DNA of 32,360 nt from positions 67,387 through 99,746 of the forward strand of contig JAGBHF010000090.1 in assembly GCA_017935645.1 (NCBI GenBank). Reading direction: 5' to 3'. The stretch's first letter is position 1; the number at the start of each line of letters is the position of its first letter. Of the stretch, positions 9,293 through 17,652 are shown in pieces. The DNA comes from Bacteroidaceae bacterium. Its GTDB lineage: Bacteria; Bacteroidota; Bacteroidia; Bacteroidales; Barnesiellaceae_A. The notes under the pieces are model-generated. The model saw nothing but the letters and a program-made list of their open reading frames with translations, did not search any database and had not been told where the DNA came from. A program made the position numbers and the translations under genes.

Positions 9293-9961
9293 TCACTCTT
9301 GCATGTATCGACACACATTGTCGATCTGCTCCGAGATAGATTGACCAAACTTATGCTCAAAGAAAGCACTGCCTATAGTAAACAATGAGGGAGCAAGAGT
9401 CTTAATCTCATCCAGTCGGTCGTAGCTATTGATGCTACCCGCCAAGCACACAGGAACTTCTATCTCTCGCATAAAGGCATGGTATAGGGCATCTATGTCA
9501 CCGATATAACGATAACCCAATAGATTGATACCATAAACACCATGGGCAATACACTCCTTGGCCTCACGAACCAACTCGTCGATGTCACCGGTCAATACCG
9601 ATGGACGATTGACAATCTCACCCACAAAGGGCATATATTTCAATCCTTGTTCTTGGCAATACTGGTTGATTGAATCGGCATATTTTGTACCCATGAGAAT
9701 ATCACAACCACACTCGGCAGCCATTCGTGCACCTATGAGGCCCTCTTCCTCGGTGTATGCTACAACTTCAAGAAACGTTGTCTTACCGCAAGCGCGCATG
9801 CGGGCATACAGTTCTTTCATCTGCTCTACGGGTAGTGAATGTTCCTTCATACCCCAACAGCAAGCCATCGAGTCTTTACATTCCTCAAAGACTTGTAGTG
9901 CATTTTCGACGGTATAGTCATGCCAAGTAAGCATGACAATAAGTTCAGGTTTCTTTGACAT
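9293..9961 (-). CDS. TIM-barrel protein of unknown function (ribulose-phosphate-binding-barrel-like)
   Basis: A 222-residue soluble protein that I cannot assign to a named enzyme. Alternating strand and helix segments (ELIVMLT, TFLEVVAY, CDILMGT, KYMPFVGEI, GINLLGYRY, VPVCLAGSI, LFTIGSAFF) fit a (beta/alpha)8 barrel. The last two strands carry LAGSIN (about 173-178) and TIGSAF (about 195-200). These resemble the phosphate-binding loops of ribulose-phosphate-binding barrels such as TrpF, HisA and NanE. It therefore probably binds a phosphorylated small molecule, which is an inference. Its own -7 box is 64 bases upstream and mutS follows 51 bases downstream. Several Cys residues occur, but not in an obvious metal motif. 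Confidence 0.75.
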   Translation of the reverse strand: MSKKPELIVMLTWHDYTVENALQVFEECKDSMACCWGMKEHSLPVEQMKELYARMRACGKTTFLEVVAYTEEEGLIGARMAAECGCDILMGTKYADSINQYCQEQGLKYMPFVGEIVNRPSVLTGDIDELVREAKECIAHGVYGINLLGYRYIGDIDALYHAFMREIEVPVCLAGSINSYDRLDEIKTLAPSLFTIGSAFFEHKFGQSISEQIDNVCRYMQE

Positions 9962-10024
9962 TGTATCTTTTACATCAACCCACGCGGGATTTTATTTTTC
10001 ACGGCTTATTATTATATAAGCATG

Positions 10025-10032
10025 CAAAGGTA
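10025..10032 (-). promoter_or_regulatory. Minus-strand -7 box TACCTTTG upstream of the TIM-barrel/mutS pair
   Basis: Exact TAnnTTTG match read on the minus strand, 63 bases before the ATG at 9961. Just upstream is a 14-base A/T palindrome with a central CG (10037-10050). No clear -33 TTTG. It separates this two-gene unit from comM, which ends at 10086. Confidence 0.55.
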
Positions 10033-10085
10033 GGGATTTTTTCGAAAAAACTACCACATTATCACCGTAGATATTGATGTATTTT

Positions 10086-11624
10086 TTATCCGGCCCAGCC
10101 GGCACGGTCGAGGTTGCGGTAATTGATAGCCTCGCTGACGTGCTCGACAGTTATTTCGTCGCTGCAAGCAAGGTCGGCTATGGTGCGGGCAACCTTCAGA
10201 ATACGGTCGTAGGCTCGTGCCGAGAGATTAAAGCGCTCCATGGCAATCTTGAGGCGTTGCAACCCCTGCTTGTCGGGCACAGCATAACGATTGAGCATGC
10301 GAGTGTTCATCTGCGCATTGCAATATACACCCGGCTCATTGGCAAATCGTATAGCCTGAAGCTCACGAGCCCGCATCACGCGCTCGCGTATGGCACTACT
10401 TGGCTCGGTGGGCTGTGTCGATGATATTTTCTCGAACGGAACGGGTACTATTTCTACTTGTAAATCAATGCGGTCAAGGAGCGGACCCGATATCTTGTTG
10501 AGATAGCGTTGTACAGCTCCGGGAGCACATATACACTCGCGGGTGGGATGATTATAGTAGCCGCACGGACAGGGATTCATCGAGGCTACCAGCATCACTC
10601 CGGCAGGATATTCAATGGTATACTTGGCACGCGATACCGTGATTTTTCTATCTTCAAGAGGTTGTCGCATCACCTCCAATACTTGACGGCTGAACTCGGG
10701 TAACTCATCAAGAAACAGCACCCCGTTGTGTGCCAAACTTATCTCTCCGGGTTGAGGATAAGCACCACCACCCACCAACGCCACACTCGAAATGGTATGG
10801 TGCGGTGCACGGAACGGTCGTTGAGCCAACAACGACTCTCCACCTCGCATTTTTCCCGCCACACTGTGTATCTTGGTTGTTTCCAACGCTTCTTGTAGGG
10901 TGAGTGGGGGCAATATCGAAGGCAGACGCTTGGCCATCATCGACTTTCCCGCTCCGGGAGGGCCTACCAAAATAATATTATGTCCACCGGCTGCCGCTAC
11001 TTCAAAGGCTCGTTTGACATTTTCCTGACCCTTCACGTCGCAAAAATCCAGGTCGGTCTTGGCAAAACTTGCATAGAACTCGGCTCGGGTATCTATCACA
11101 GTAGGCTCCAACTCGCACTTGCCATCGAAGAACTCAATCACTTCACTCACATGCTTTACCCCATATACATCGAGGTTGTTTACCACGGCAGCCTCACGCA
11201 CATTCTCGTATGGCACAATAAGACCCTTGAAACCCATCTCTCGTGCCTTTATCGCCATAGGCAGGGCGCCTTTGATGGGCAGAATTGTACCATCGAGCGA
11301 TAGCTCGCCCATGAGCATATATGATGAGAGCTTGTCGGCAGCAATCTGTTCGTCGGCCGCCAGCAGACCTATTGCCAAGGGTAGGTCATAGGCAGCACCC
11401 TCCTTACGAATATCGGCCGGCGACATGTTGATAATAACTTGTCGACGGGGAAACTTATAGTTGTTATGAGTCAAAGCCGATTGTATGCGTTCGTGGCTCT
11501 CTTTAACAGCTGCGTCGGGGAGTCCTACCATCAAAAAACGGATACCCTTCGAACAATTTACCTCTATTGTTACCACCAAGGCATCTATGCCCTGCATGGC
11601 CGCACCAAAAACTTTGACAAGCAT
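10086..11624 (-). CDS. comM: YifB/ComM family Mg-chelatase-like AAA+ ATPase
   Basis: A 512-residue ATPase of the YifB/ComM family. ComM is a hexameric helicase that promotes branch migration during natural transformation; most other members are uncharacterised. The N-terminal third is the Lon-substrate-domain-like ChlI region, including MVGLPDAAVKESHERI. The AAA+ core has Walker A GPPGAGKSMMAKRL at about 219 and LFLDELPEF. It also has the family-specific Cys cluster NPCPCGYY...CICAPG and the GPLLDRIDLQVE segment. The C-terminal Mg-chelatase domain is complete. It lies 15 bases after the thioredoxin-like lipoprotein gene and is probably the last gene of the FKBP-lipoprotein-comM unit. No other competence gene is in the window, so a role in transformation is unproven. 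Confidence 0.95.
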   Translation of the reverse strand: MLVKVFGAAMQGIDALVVTIEVNCSKGIRFLMVGLPDAAVKESHERIQSALTHNNYKFPRRQVIINMSPADIRKEGAAYDLPLAIGLLAADEQIAADKLSSYMLMGELSLDGTILPIKGALPMAIKAREMGFKGLIVPYENVREAAVVNNLDVYGVKHVSEVIEFFDGKCELEPTVIDTRAEFYASFAKTDLDFCDVKGQENVKRAFEVAAAGGHNIILVGPPGAGKSMMAKRLPSILPPLTLQEALETTKIHSVAGKMRGGESLLAQRPFRAPHHTISSVALVGGGAYPQPGEISLAHNGVLFLDELPEFSRQVLEVMRQPLEDRKITVSRAKYTIEYPAGVMLVASMNPCPCGYYNHPTRECICAPGAVQRYLNKISGPLLDRIDLQVEIVPVPFEKISSTQPTEPSSAIRERVMRARELQAIRFANEPGVYCNAQMNTRMLNRYAVPDKQGLQRLKIAMERFNLSARAYDRILKVARTIADLACSDEITVEHVSEAINYRNLDRAGWAG

Positions 11625-11639
11625 GAGTGTAAGTGTATG

Positions 11640-12767
11640 TTAAGGTTTGAATATAGGTGTTTCTATCGCATATTTTTCAACGCTTACCAATGAGTCGAGC
11701 TGTGCATCCAAGTCCTTGTCGGGCAGCTGAGGAGTGCGCACCAAGATATTACCCAATGAGTCGCCCAACATATACACAGGCAATCGTGTCACTTTATACT
11801 TAGAAAGCATATCCGATGTATACAGAGCATCGCTCCACATATCAACCACACGCGATGTGTCGCTATCGACTACGCGATGCCAAGAAGCTGTATCGCGGTC
11901 GAACGACATAGCCACTACCTGTAACTGTTGCTCGTCGTAACGGCGGGTGTAGTGTTGCAATACGCGGTGCATCACCTCGGCATCCTTATCTTGAGCCTGC
12001 CATATGCACAACAGGGTTGCTTTGCTATTGCGAGTGGATACATAGCTTATCGAATCGCGCTCATTGAGCATGCGCATGTAGGGCAACTTATTGTTCTCTT
12101 TGTTAATGGAAAGTTCTTGGCTCAAATGTTCCATTGTGCGGGCAATATACGGTAGACGTGCCTTCTCATGAAGTTGTTGCCACAATGTATCGCACAGAGC
12201 ATAGTTGTCATATCTCAACAGATAATCGCCGATAAGTATACTGCTCATCACATCGTTCGGATTGTTCTCTATATAACTGATTAACAACGAATCAAGACGA
12301 GCCACCTTCTGCTTATAAACATTATCCAAAGCCGGGCTAAGCTCGCTCTGCAATCCATAGGCATAGAAATCGGCAAATATCTCGTTGTGCTCCGACACGA
12401 ATTTCCACAAGTTGCGATTGAGTGAATTTCCCTTCATCTCTATCTCATAGGGGAGCTTGGCATCGCCTTTCAATTCTACACGTTCACCGTTGCAAAGATA
12501 CAGACGCATAAAGGGTTGCCACCCATACTGATACAATTGCACCGGAACAACTTCGGTCGATGTACCAATCATCTCAATCTTGCCATCGAGTGGTATGAGA
12601 GTGTCAATAGCTACACCTATATCGGTGTTATATACAGCAAACAACGGACGACCGCCCAAGTTGTTTATTTCGCCTTTAATAACAAAAACATCCTTCTGCT
12701 CACCACATGCAGCAAGCAACAGAAGTGTTATTAGACAGAGCAATATATTACGTTTCATCATTATCAT
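11640..12767 (-). CDS. DUF4369-type lipoprotein with degenerate thioredoxin-like domain
   Basis: A 375-residue lipoprotein. The signal peptide ends in a lipobox (LLAAC, Cys at about residue 21), so it should be anchored in the envelope. The N-terminal half is a beta-rich DUF4369-like domain (VFVIKGEINNLGG). The C-terminal half looks like a TlpA/AhpC-type thioredoxin fold: TLLCIWQAQDKD is followed by helices, a QVVAMSFDRD strand, and VTRLPVYMLGDSLGNIL, whose Pro fits the cis-proline site. Family members normally read WCxxC after the first strand. Here that place reads WQAQDKD, with no Cys pair, so redox activity is unlikely. The start could be any of three nearby ATGs (12767, 12761 or 12758), all giving the same lipobox. 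It sits 18 bases after the FKBP gene. Confidence 0.8.
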   Translation of the reverse strand: MIMMKRNILLCLITLLLLAACGEQKDVFVIKGEINNLGGRPLFAVYNTDIGVAIDTLIPLDGKIEMIGTSTEVVPVQLYQYGWQPFMRLYLCNGERVELKGDAKLPYEIEMKGNSLNRNLWKFVSEHNEIFADFYAYGLQSELSPALDNVYKQKVARLDSLLISYIENNPNDVMSSILIGDYLLRYDNYALCDTLWQQLHEKARLPYIARTMEHLSQELSINKENNKLPYMRMLNERDSISYVSTRNSKATLLCIWQAQDKDAEVMHRVLQHYTRRYDEQQLQVVAMSFDRDTASWHRVVDSDTSRVVDMWSDALYTSDMLSKYKVTRLPVYMLGDSLGNILVRTPQLPDKDLDAQLDSLVSVEKYAIETPIFKP

Positions 12768-12785
12768 TCTCTGCTACATTAGTCA

Positions 12786-13184
12786 TTAGGCTATACCCAA
12801 TAATTCTATCTCGAAAATGAGAGTCGAGCCACCCGGAATACCGGGAACCGAACTCTTACCGTAACCCATTTCGGCAGGAATATACAACTCCCACTTGTCA
12901 CCAATGTGCATTTGTTGCAAGGCAATTATCCAACCCTGTATAAGGTCGCTCAATCGACATGCCAAGGGTGCTCCACCTCGGCTGCTATCGAACTTCTTGC
13001 CATTGATGGTACGACCGGTATAATGCGCTATAACAACACTGCGACGGGAAGGAGTAGGGCTTGCGGCATTTCCTTTTGCCAACACCTTATAGTATATGCC
13101 CATAGGTAAGGCCTTTACACCCTCCTCTTGCGACTTGGCCTGTAACCACGCCTTGTTAGCCTCTATATATTCACGTTTTGCCAT
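12786..13184 (-). CDS. FKBP-type peptidyl-prolyl cis-trans isomerase
   Basis: A 132-residue protein with a single FKBP domain, which catalyses prolyl isomerisation during folding. Core features are VIAHYTGRTINGKKFDSS (the strand and loop containing Tyr and Asp of the active site), VIQGWIIAL-type helix (here LIQGWIIALQQM), and PAEMGYGKS followed by IPGGSTLIFEIELL. No signal peptide or lipobox follows the chosen start, so it is predicted cytoplasmic. An upstream in-frame ATG at 13256 would place the start across the promoter and hairpin; the ATG at 13184 opening MAKREYIEANK is preferred. It is the first gene of a three-gene unit with the lipoprotein and comM. Confidence 0.93.
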   Translation of the reverse strand: MAKREYIEANKAWLQAKSQEEGVKALPMGIYYKVLAKGNAASPTPSRRSVVIAHYTGRTINGKKFDSSRGGAPLACRLSDLIQGWIIALQQMHIGDKWELYIPAEMGYGKSSVPGIPGGSTLIFEIELLGIA

Positions 13185-13200
13185 AAAATTATTTTTACAG

Positions 13201-13232
13201 CAAAGGTAACGATAAGATATAAAAAAAGCAAC
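13201..13232 (-). promoter_or_regulatory. Bacteroidota promoter for the FKBP-lipoprotein-comM unit
   Basis: Read on the minus strand, a -33 element GTTG (13229-13232) is separated by 20 bases from the -7 box TACCTTTG (13201-13208). This matches the Bacteroidota pattern with correct spacing. The ATG follows 16 bases later. The -33 bases lie in the 3' arm of the alpha-amylase terminator. Confidence 0.7.
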
Positions 13233-13254
13233 CCCACAGGAAATTAGGGGTTGC
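13221..13254 (-). terminator. Intrinsic terminator of the alpha-amylase gene
   Basis: Perfect 8-bp stem GCAACCCC (13228-13235) / GGGGTTGC (13247-13254). On the minus strand it is followed by seven Ts (13227-13221). It lies 20 bases after the amylase stop codon. Confidence 0.85.
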
Positions 13255-13273
13255 ATACGAGATATAATATGTT

Positions 13274-16204
13274 TTACAATATCACTTTGCGACGCTCAAC
13301 TATATAAAAACCTCGCTCAAGGTCGTCTATAACATTTATTCCCACCCGAACGTGCTTGTATATAACCACGCCATCGGCTCTCACAATCTTTATCATTGAG
13401 TTTGTCGGGGATTTCACATACAATACGCCTCCCGATGTGTAGATAGTCATGTCGGGTAATTCTTGCCGTTCAATACCTGCATATAAGAAACCCTCGTAAT
13501 TGTACACACCGTTGTTGACAAAAACAAGGTCGGCTGTTTGGTTGCCATTACCACCCTGACCATTATTGAAGATAATCATGGGCGAGATAAGTGTACCAGT
13601 AGAGGTAAAGTTTATTTGCCACAAACCCTCATTGTTACGAGTCATAGCCTTACCCGGCCAAGAGCCCAAGTATTCTTTATTTCCATCACCGGCATCCCAC
13701 ACGTAGGCATACACCGTAGAACTGCCCCAATTGGTGTCATTGTAATAGGCTGTCCTTTGTTGTGGATTATCGGGCACAACAGGCTCGTCGGGAATTTCTC
13801 CGGCACCTTCTATTGTCTTCACATAGCCGTTGGCATTATAGTATCCACCGTTCACCCAAGTCATGTCACTTGTTTGGGCTGCCCCGTTGTTAAATATTAT
13901 ACCTGCACCGTCGGGAATTTTGTCTGTCCCCGTATAGCTCCATTTCCATATATTATTGCCTAAATAAGTACAAGTTTGCCCGGGCCAAGTACCACCGGTA
14001 TAGTTCTTGGAACTACTCCACACCCAAGCACGTATTTTACCATCCCAGTCGGCACTGTTCTCAAAGAATGCAGCCTGCTCACCTTCGCTCATCGATGGGG
14101 CGATAGGTTCGTCGGGCTCGGTATTTCCACCTTCTGGGTCACTGCCTCCATTGACACTCGAACGCTCCTCCTGCGTGCCGTCGTATGCCTCTTGCACACC
14201 GGCATTTGACGAGGTCCGGTATAGGTACTTACCATCATCACCCACCTTGCCGGGAGCCGAAGTTTTGGATGTATTGAGCACATATATGCGCATATTACCC
14301 TTGCCCGAGCATGTAGCTGTAAGTGTGCCATTAGTGACAGTCTTTGTATCACCGGTAATCACATCCACGTAAGTACCATTTTCAACACCTGTAAAAGTGG
14401 CTCCGCCACTGATTGTAACAAGAGCATACGAGTCGGTAGTACTATCGGTGTAGCGACGCTTGAATGCAAAGCTACCCGAACAACCTTGGGTACTATATTG
14501 TCCCTTACGCAGTGCCGGAACAGCAGCACGAATGCGATTGAGACGTTGAATGTGCATGGCAAGCGGATGAGACAAAGTTGCTGCGATATTGCCACTTGCC
14601 CGGCTATACTGAGCAAAATCATCGACTACAACATCCCCTTTGATATACCCCCCATAATAAGCCCGTCCGGTCTGGCTCAATGCTATATTAGGGCCATTAT
14701 CTATTACAGCACCCTTGCGAAATTGTATCTCTGAGCCATAATAGATACAAGGAATACCTCGAAAGGTAAACATCAACGATAAGTTCTCGGCCCATACATC
14801 CTCATTCTGATTAAAACGAGTACCTTCGGGTGCTCCGTCGGGAGCATAATCGTGCGAGTCGACATATACAACATTGTATGTTGCATCATTATAGTATTTA
14901 TCTCCATACTTTACACTGAAAGCCTCAGTAGCTGTGCGGAAGTTCCAATGCATAGGAAAGTCAATAACACTCATACCCGAGTATTGCGAATAATCGGGAG
15001 TATGATAAGTATTGCCTTCGAGAAAGGCATTGGCTGACTCGGGCATGCCGTTATCATCTTGATAGTCGACACCTTGAGCATCTACCGATGAGATATTGGT
15101 GTGATTGCCTTTACTTCCTTCCCTTACCACAATTCCATTCCACGAGGTTTCGCTATAATCCCATGCATAAGATTTCGACTCTTTCCATGTATAGAAGTAA
15201 GGTGAACAATTCTCATGATTGCGATAAGTCACATTGCGTTCACGGGCACATACCTCGCCATAGATAAAGAACGGGCCTCCATTACGTTTATCCTTGTACT
15301 GCTCGGCAAGTTCATGAAATTGTGGAATAAAAGCCTTATTGAATGTAAGGCGCGATATATGTCCCGAGGTATCAATACGAAAACCATCGACGCCCATTTT
15401 TATAAATTCGCCATAACATTGCACCAAGTAGTTGGTAACATAGGGATTCTCGGTATTAAGGTCAACACAATCGCCTGCAATCTGACCATACCAACGCGAA
15501 TAGTCATCCCAATTCCATTCATTGCCCACATGATGCCAATAGTTGTTTACATCATGATTTTGTCCATCGGTATTTTTCATTTCGGCAAGTCGCTTGGCAT
15601 ATTGCTCCGAGCCTGACAAGTCTTGATAGTTGTCGGGAAGTTTTCCACCATCTTTTTTGGTAAGAGGTATCATACACTCATCAAGGGTGGCCTGATTGGC
15701 ACTCCTATTGCGCTCAAAGAGTTTACACAGATTTTCTTCACCAAAATTGCCCGTGTGATTAAGTACAATATCAAGAATTATCTTCATGTCGCGTTCATGC
15801 GCGGCATCAATAAGGTCTTGGAAGTCGACATCGGAGCTTTCATATCGGCTATCTACTCTGCTAAAGTTGAACGCATGATAACCATGATAGTCATATCCCG
15901 AGGCATTCTCTACCACCGGAGTTATCCATACGGCAGTAAAACCGAGAGCCTTAATGTAATCAAGTTTTTCTATCAAGCCCTTGAAATCGCCACGCCAAGC
16001 CGGATCGCCCTCATTGCGATCTTGGTTGTCCCAACATTGTGTATTATTGGAGGAATCACCATCGTAAAACCGTGTGGTCATCACAAAATAGATGGTCTCA
16101 TCGCGAAAGTCATCTCTGTTTCCTATAAAAGTTGCCGCATGTAACGATTGTATTGAAAATATCGACAACAATAGCAATATTATTCGGCTCATCAATCTAC
16201 ACAT
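13274..16204 (-). CDS. Secreted GH13 alpha-amylase with two CBM26-like modules and T9SS-like C-terminal domain
   Basis: About 976 residues from the ATG at 16204 (an ATG at 16192 is equally possible; ATGs further upstream lack sense as a signal peptide). A signal peptide ends near SLHA. The GH13 barrel follows: DIVLNHTG (region I), GFRIDTSGH with the nucleophile Asp at about 277, FIYGEV with the acid Glu at about 317, and VDSHD with Asp at about 452. A linker rich in Gly, Glu and Ser (about 650-710) leads to two similar starch-binding modules (about 715-785 and 828-895), each with a WPG motif and an IIFNNG strand, as in CBM26. The last 60 residues end GFYIVERRKVIL and resemble a type A T9SS sorting domain. 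It likely degrades starch or glycogen outside the cell or on its surface. No susC/susD genes are nearby. Confidence 0.93.
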   Translation of the reverse strand: MCRLMSRIILLLLSIFSIQSLHAATFIGNRDDFRDETIYFVMTTRFYDGDSSNNTQCWDNQDRNEGDPAWRGDFKGLIEKLDYIKALGFTAVWITPVVENASGYDYHGYHAFNFSRVDSRYESSDVDFQDLIDAAHERDMKIILDIVLNHTGNFGEENLCKLFERNRSANQATLDECMIPLTKKDGGKLPDNYQDLSGSEQYAKRLAEMKNTDGQNHDVNNYWHHVGNEWNWDDYSRWYGQIAGDCVDLNTENPYVTNYLVQCYGEFIKMGVDGFRIDTSGHISRLTFNKAFIPQFHELAEQYKDKRNGGPFFIYGEVCARERNVTYRNHENCSPYFYTWKESKSYAWDYSETSWNGIVVREGSKGNHTNISSVDAQGVDYQDDNGMPESANAFLEGNTYHTPDYSQYSGMSVIDFPMHWNFRTATEAFSVKYGDKYYNDATYNVVYVDSHDYAPDGAPEGTRFNQNEDVWAENLSLMFTFRGIPCIYYGSEIQFRKGAVIDNGPNIALSQTGRAYYGGYIKGDVVVDDFAQYSRASGNIAATLSHPLAMHIQRLNRIRAAVPALRKGQYSTQGCSGSFAFKRRYTDSTTDSYALVTISGGATFTGVENGTYVDVITGDTKTVTNGTLTATCSGKGNMRIYVLNTSKTSAPGKVGDDGKYLYRTSSNAGVQEAYDGTQEERSSVNGGSDPEGGNTEPDEPIAPSMSEGEQAAFFENSADWDGKIRAWVWSSSKNYTGGTWPGQTCTYLGNNIWKWSYTGTDKIPDGAGIIFNNGAAQTSDMTWVNGGYYNANGYVKTIEGAGEIPDEPVVPDNPQQRTAYYNDTNWGSSTVYAYVWDAGDGNKEYLGSWPGKAMTRNNEGLWQINFTSTGTLISPMIIFNNGQGGNGNQTADLVFVNNGVYNYEGFLYAGIERQELPDMTIYTSGGVLYVKSPTNSMIKIVRADGVVIYKHVRVGINVIDDLERGFYIVERRKVIL

Positions 16205-16486
16205 AGATATTAACAAACATTTGATATACACTATATTAACAATAGCAAAGAAACTCAAAAAAATTATCAAAAAGAATTATGGAACGTTATAAAAAAACGA
16301 CTTTTCAACGCAAACGTTTTCATAAGATATTCACACAATCGCATATATCAAGAAGTAATTTTATAGCCCACGCGCAATGTTATAAATGTATATAATGGTA
16401 AATAGGAATAAAAAAGATATAATATCGTGGTAAATAGCAAAAAAATTAGTACATTAGCAGTCCTGACAGAACACAACTTTTATACC
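16205..16486. other. Divergent AT-rich intergenic region between alpha-amylase and mannose-1-phosphate guanylyltransferase
   Basis: 282 bases, strongly AT-rich, with no convincing TAnnTTTG promoter in either direction. The only feature I can single out is the near-palindrome at 16310-16321. It must hold the start signals for both flanking genes. Confidence 0.5.
16310..16321. promoter_or_regulatory. Possible LacI-family operator upstream of alpha-amylase
   Basis: GCAAACGTTTTC is one base away from the perfect palindrome GCAAACGTTTGC, the shape of many LacI-family (MalR/CcpA-type) operators. It lies 106 bases upstream of the amylase ATG and 166 bases upstream of the divergent gene. No regulator gene is in the window, so this is only a sequence resemblance. 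Confidence 0.3.
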
Positions 16487-17563
16487 ATGGAAAACCGCTA
16501 TTGTATCATCATGAGTGGAGGTGTAGGAAGCCGATTTTGGCCTTTCAGCCGCACATCATGCCCAAAACAGTTTTTAGACTTCTTCGGAATGGGACGTACA
16601 TTGTTGCAAATGACCTACGACCGCATTTCCCACATCATACCGGCCGAGAATATCTATATCGTTACCAACGAGGAGTATGCCGATATTACCTATCAACAAC
16701 TGCCGGAAGTATCGCATAGCAACATATTGCTTGAGTCGCAACGTCGCAATACAGCCCCATGTATAGCTTGGGCCTCATACCATATACGCAAGCTCAACCC
16801 CCAAGCAGTAATGTTGGTAGCCCCTTGTGACCACATCATTTTTCGCGAGGATGAGTTTGCCCGCACCATTGAGCGTGGATTTGAGTTTGTCCGACACAAC
16901 AACCGCCTGCTAACAATAGGCATACCACCCAAGCGCCCCGAGACAGGCTATGGATATATACAAGTGAGTGACACATGCACCGATGGTGTATGTAATGTGA
17001 AGACTTTTGTGGAGAAGCCCGACGACGATATGGCACGCGTATTGGTAGAGAGTGGCGAATTTCTGTGGAATTCGGGTATGTTCCTATGGAATGTACACAC
17101 CATTATCGATGCTTTAGAAAAACATTTGCCCGACATAGCAACCCTATTCGAAAAGGCATCAGACAGCATACTTACCGCCCACGAAAAAGAGGCTATCGAC
17201 AAGGTGTATGAACGATGCCTGACTATATCTGTCGACTTTGGCATTATGGAGCAAACCTCCAATGCTTGTGTAATATGTGCCGACCTTGGATGGAGCGACT
17301 TAGGTACTTGGAACGGATTGTATGAAATATCTCCTAAGACCGAAACCGGTAATGTCACACAACGTTGCAAAACCATGTTGTATGACAGCACCAACAACCT
17401 TGTGGCTGTAAAAGGGGACAAACTTGTAGTATTAGATGGCTTGAATGACTATCTTGTTGCCGAGTCGGAAAACGTACTTCTTATATGCCCTCGTGAGAAT
17501 GAAAAACGCATACGTCAATTTGTAAACGATGCCAAAGTAAAATTTGACGGAAAATACAACTAA
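16487..17563 (+). CDS. Mannose-1-phosphate guanylyltransferase
   Basis: A 358-residue nucleotidyltransferase that makes GDP-mannose from GTP and mannose-1-phosphate, feeding capsule, LPS and glycan synthesis. The N-terminal pyrophosphorylase signature MSGGVGSRFWPFSR...PKQF is intact. The sugar-binding segments FVEKPD, LWNSGMFLWN and the C-terminal WSDLGTWNGLYE are also present. It lacks the extra isomerase domain of E. coli-type ManC (about 470 residues) and matches the short single-function form common in Bacteroidota. The frame is open back to a GTG at 16427, but the family start aligns with the ATG at 16487 (MENRYCIIMSGG). It is a single gene, divergent from alpha-amylase and closed by the strong hairpin at 17599-17640. 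Confidence 0.95.
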   Translation: MENRYCIIMSGGVGSRFWPFSRTSCPKQFLDFFGMGRTLLQMTYDRISHIIPAENIYIVTNEEYADITYQQLPEVSHSNILLESQRRNTAPCIAWASYHIRKLNPQAVMLVAPCDHIIFREDEFARTIERGFEFVRHNNRLLTIGIPPKRPETGYGYIQVSDTCTDGVCNVKTFVEKPDDDMARVLVESGEFLWNSGMFLWNVHTIIDALEKHLPDIATLFEKASDSILTAHEKEAIDKVYERCLTISVDFGIMEQTSNACVICADLGWSDLGTWNGLYEISPKTETGNVTQRCKTMLYDSTNNLVAVKGDKLVVLDGLNDYLVAESENVLLICPRENEKRIRQFVNDAKVKFDGKYN

Positions 17564-17598
17564 CTACCAAGCTGCAATGTAGCTGTAGCCCCATAAAG

Positions 17599-17647
17599 CG
17601 AGCGGTCTCAACACCACGATATGTGTATTGAGACCGCTCGGTTTTTT
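17599..17647 (+). terminator. Strong bidirectional intrinsic terminator
   Basis: Perfect 13-bp stem, CGAGCGGTCTCAA (17599-17611) / TTGAGACCGCTCG (17628-17640), 16-base loop, then GTTTTTT on the plus strand. On the minus strand it is followed by CTTTAT, a weaker U-tract. It lies between the convergent guanylyltransferase and antiporter genes. Confidence 0.9.
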
Positions 17648-17652
17648 CTCTA

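Noticed and set aside
12786..13256. Longer N-terminus for the FKBP protein starting at 13256
   Set aside because: It would place coding sequence over a good promoter and the amylase terminator, and the extra 24 residues have no family support.
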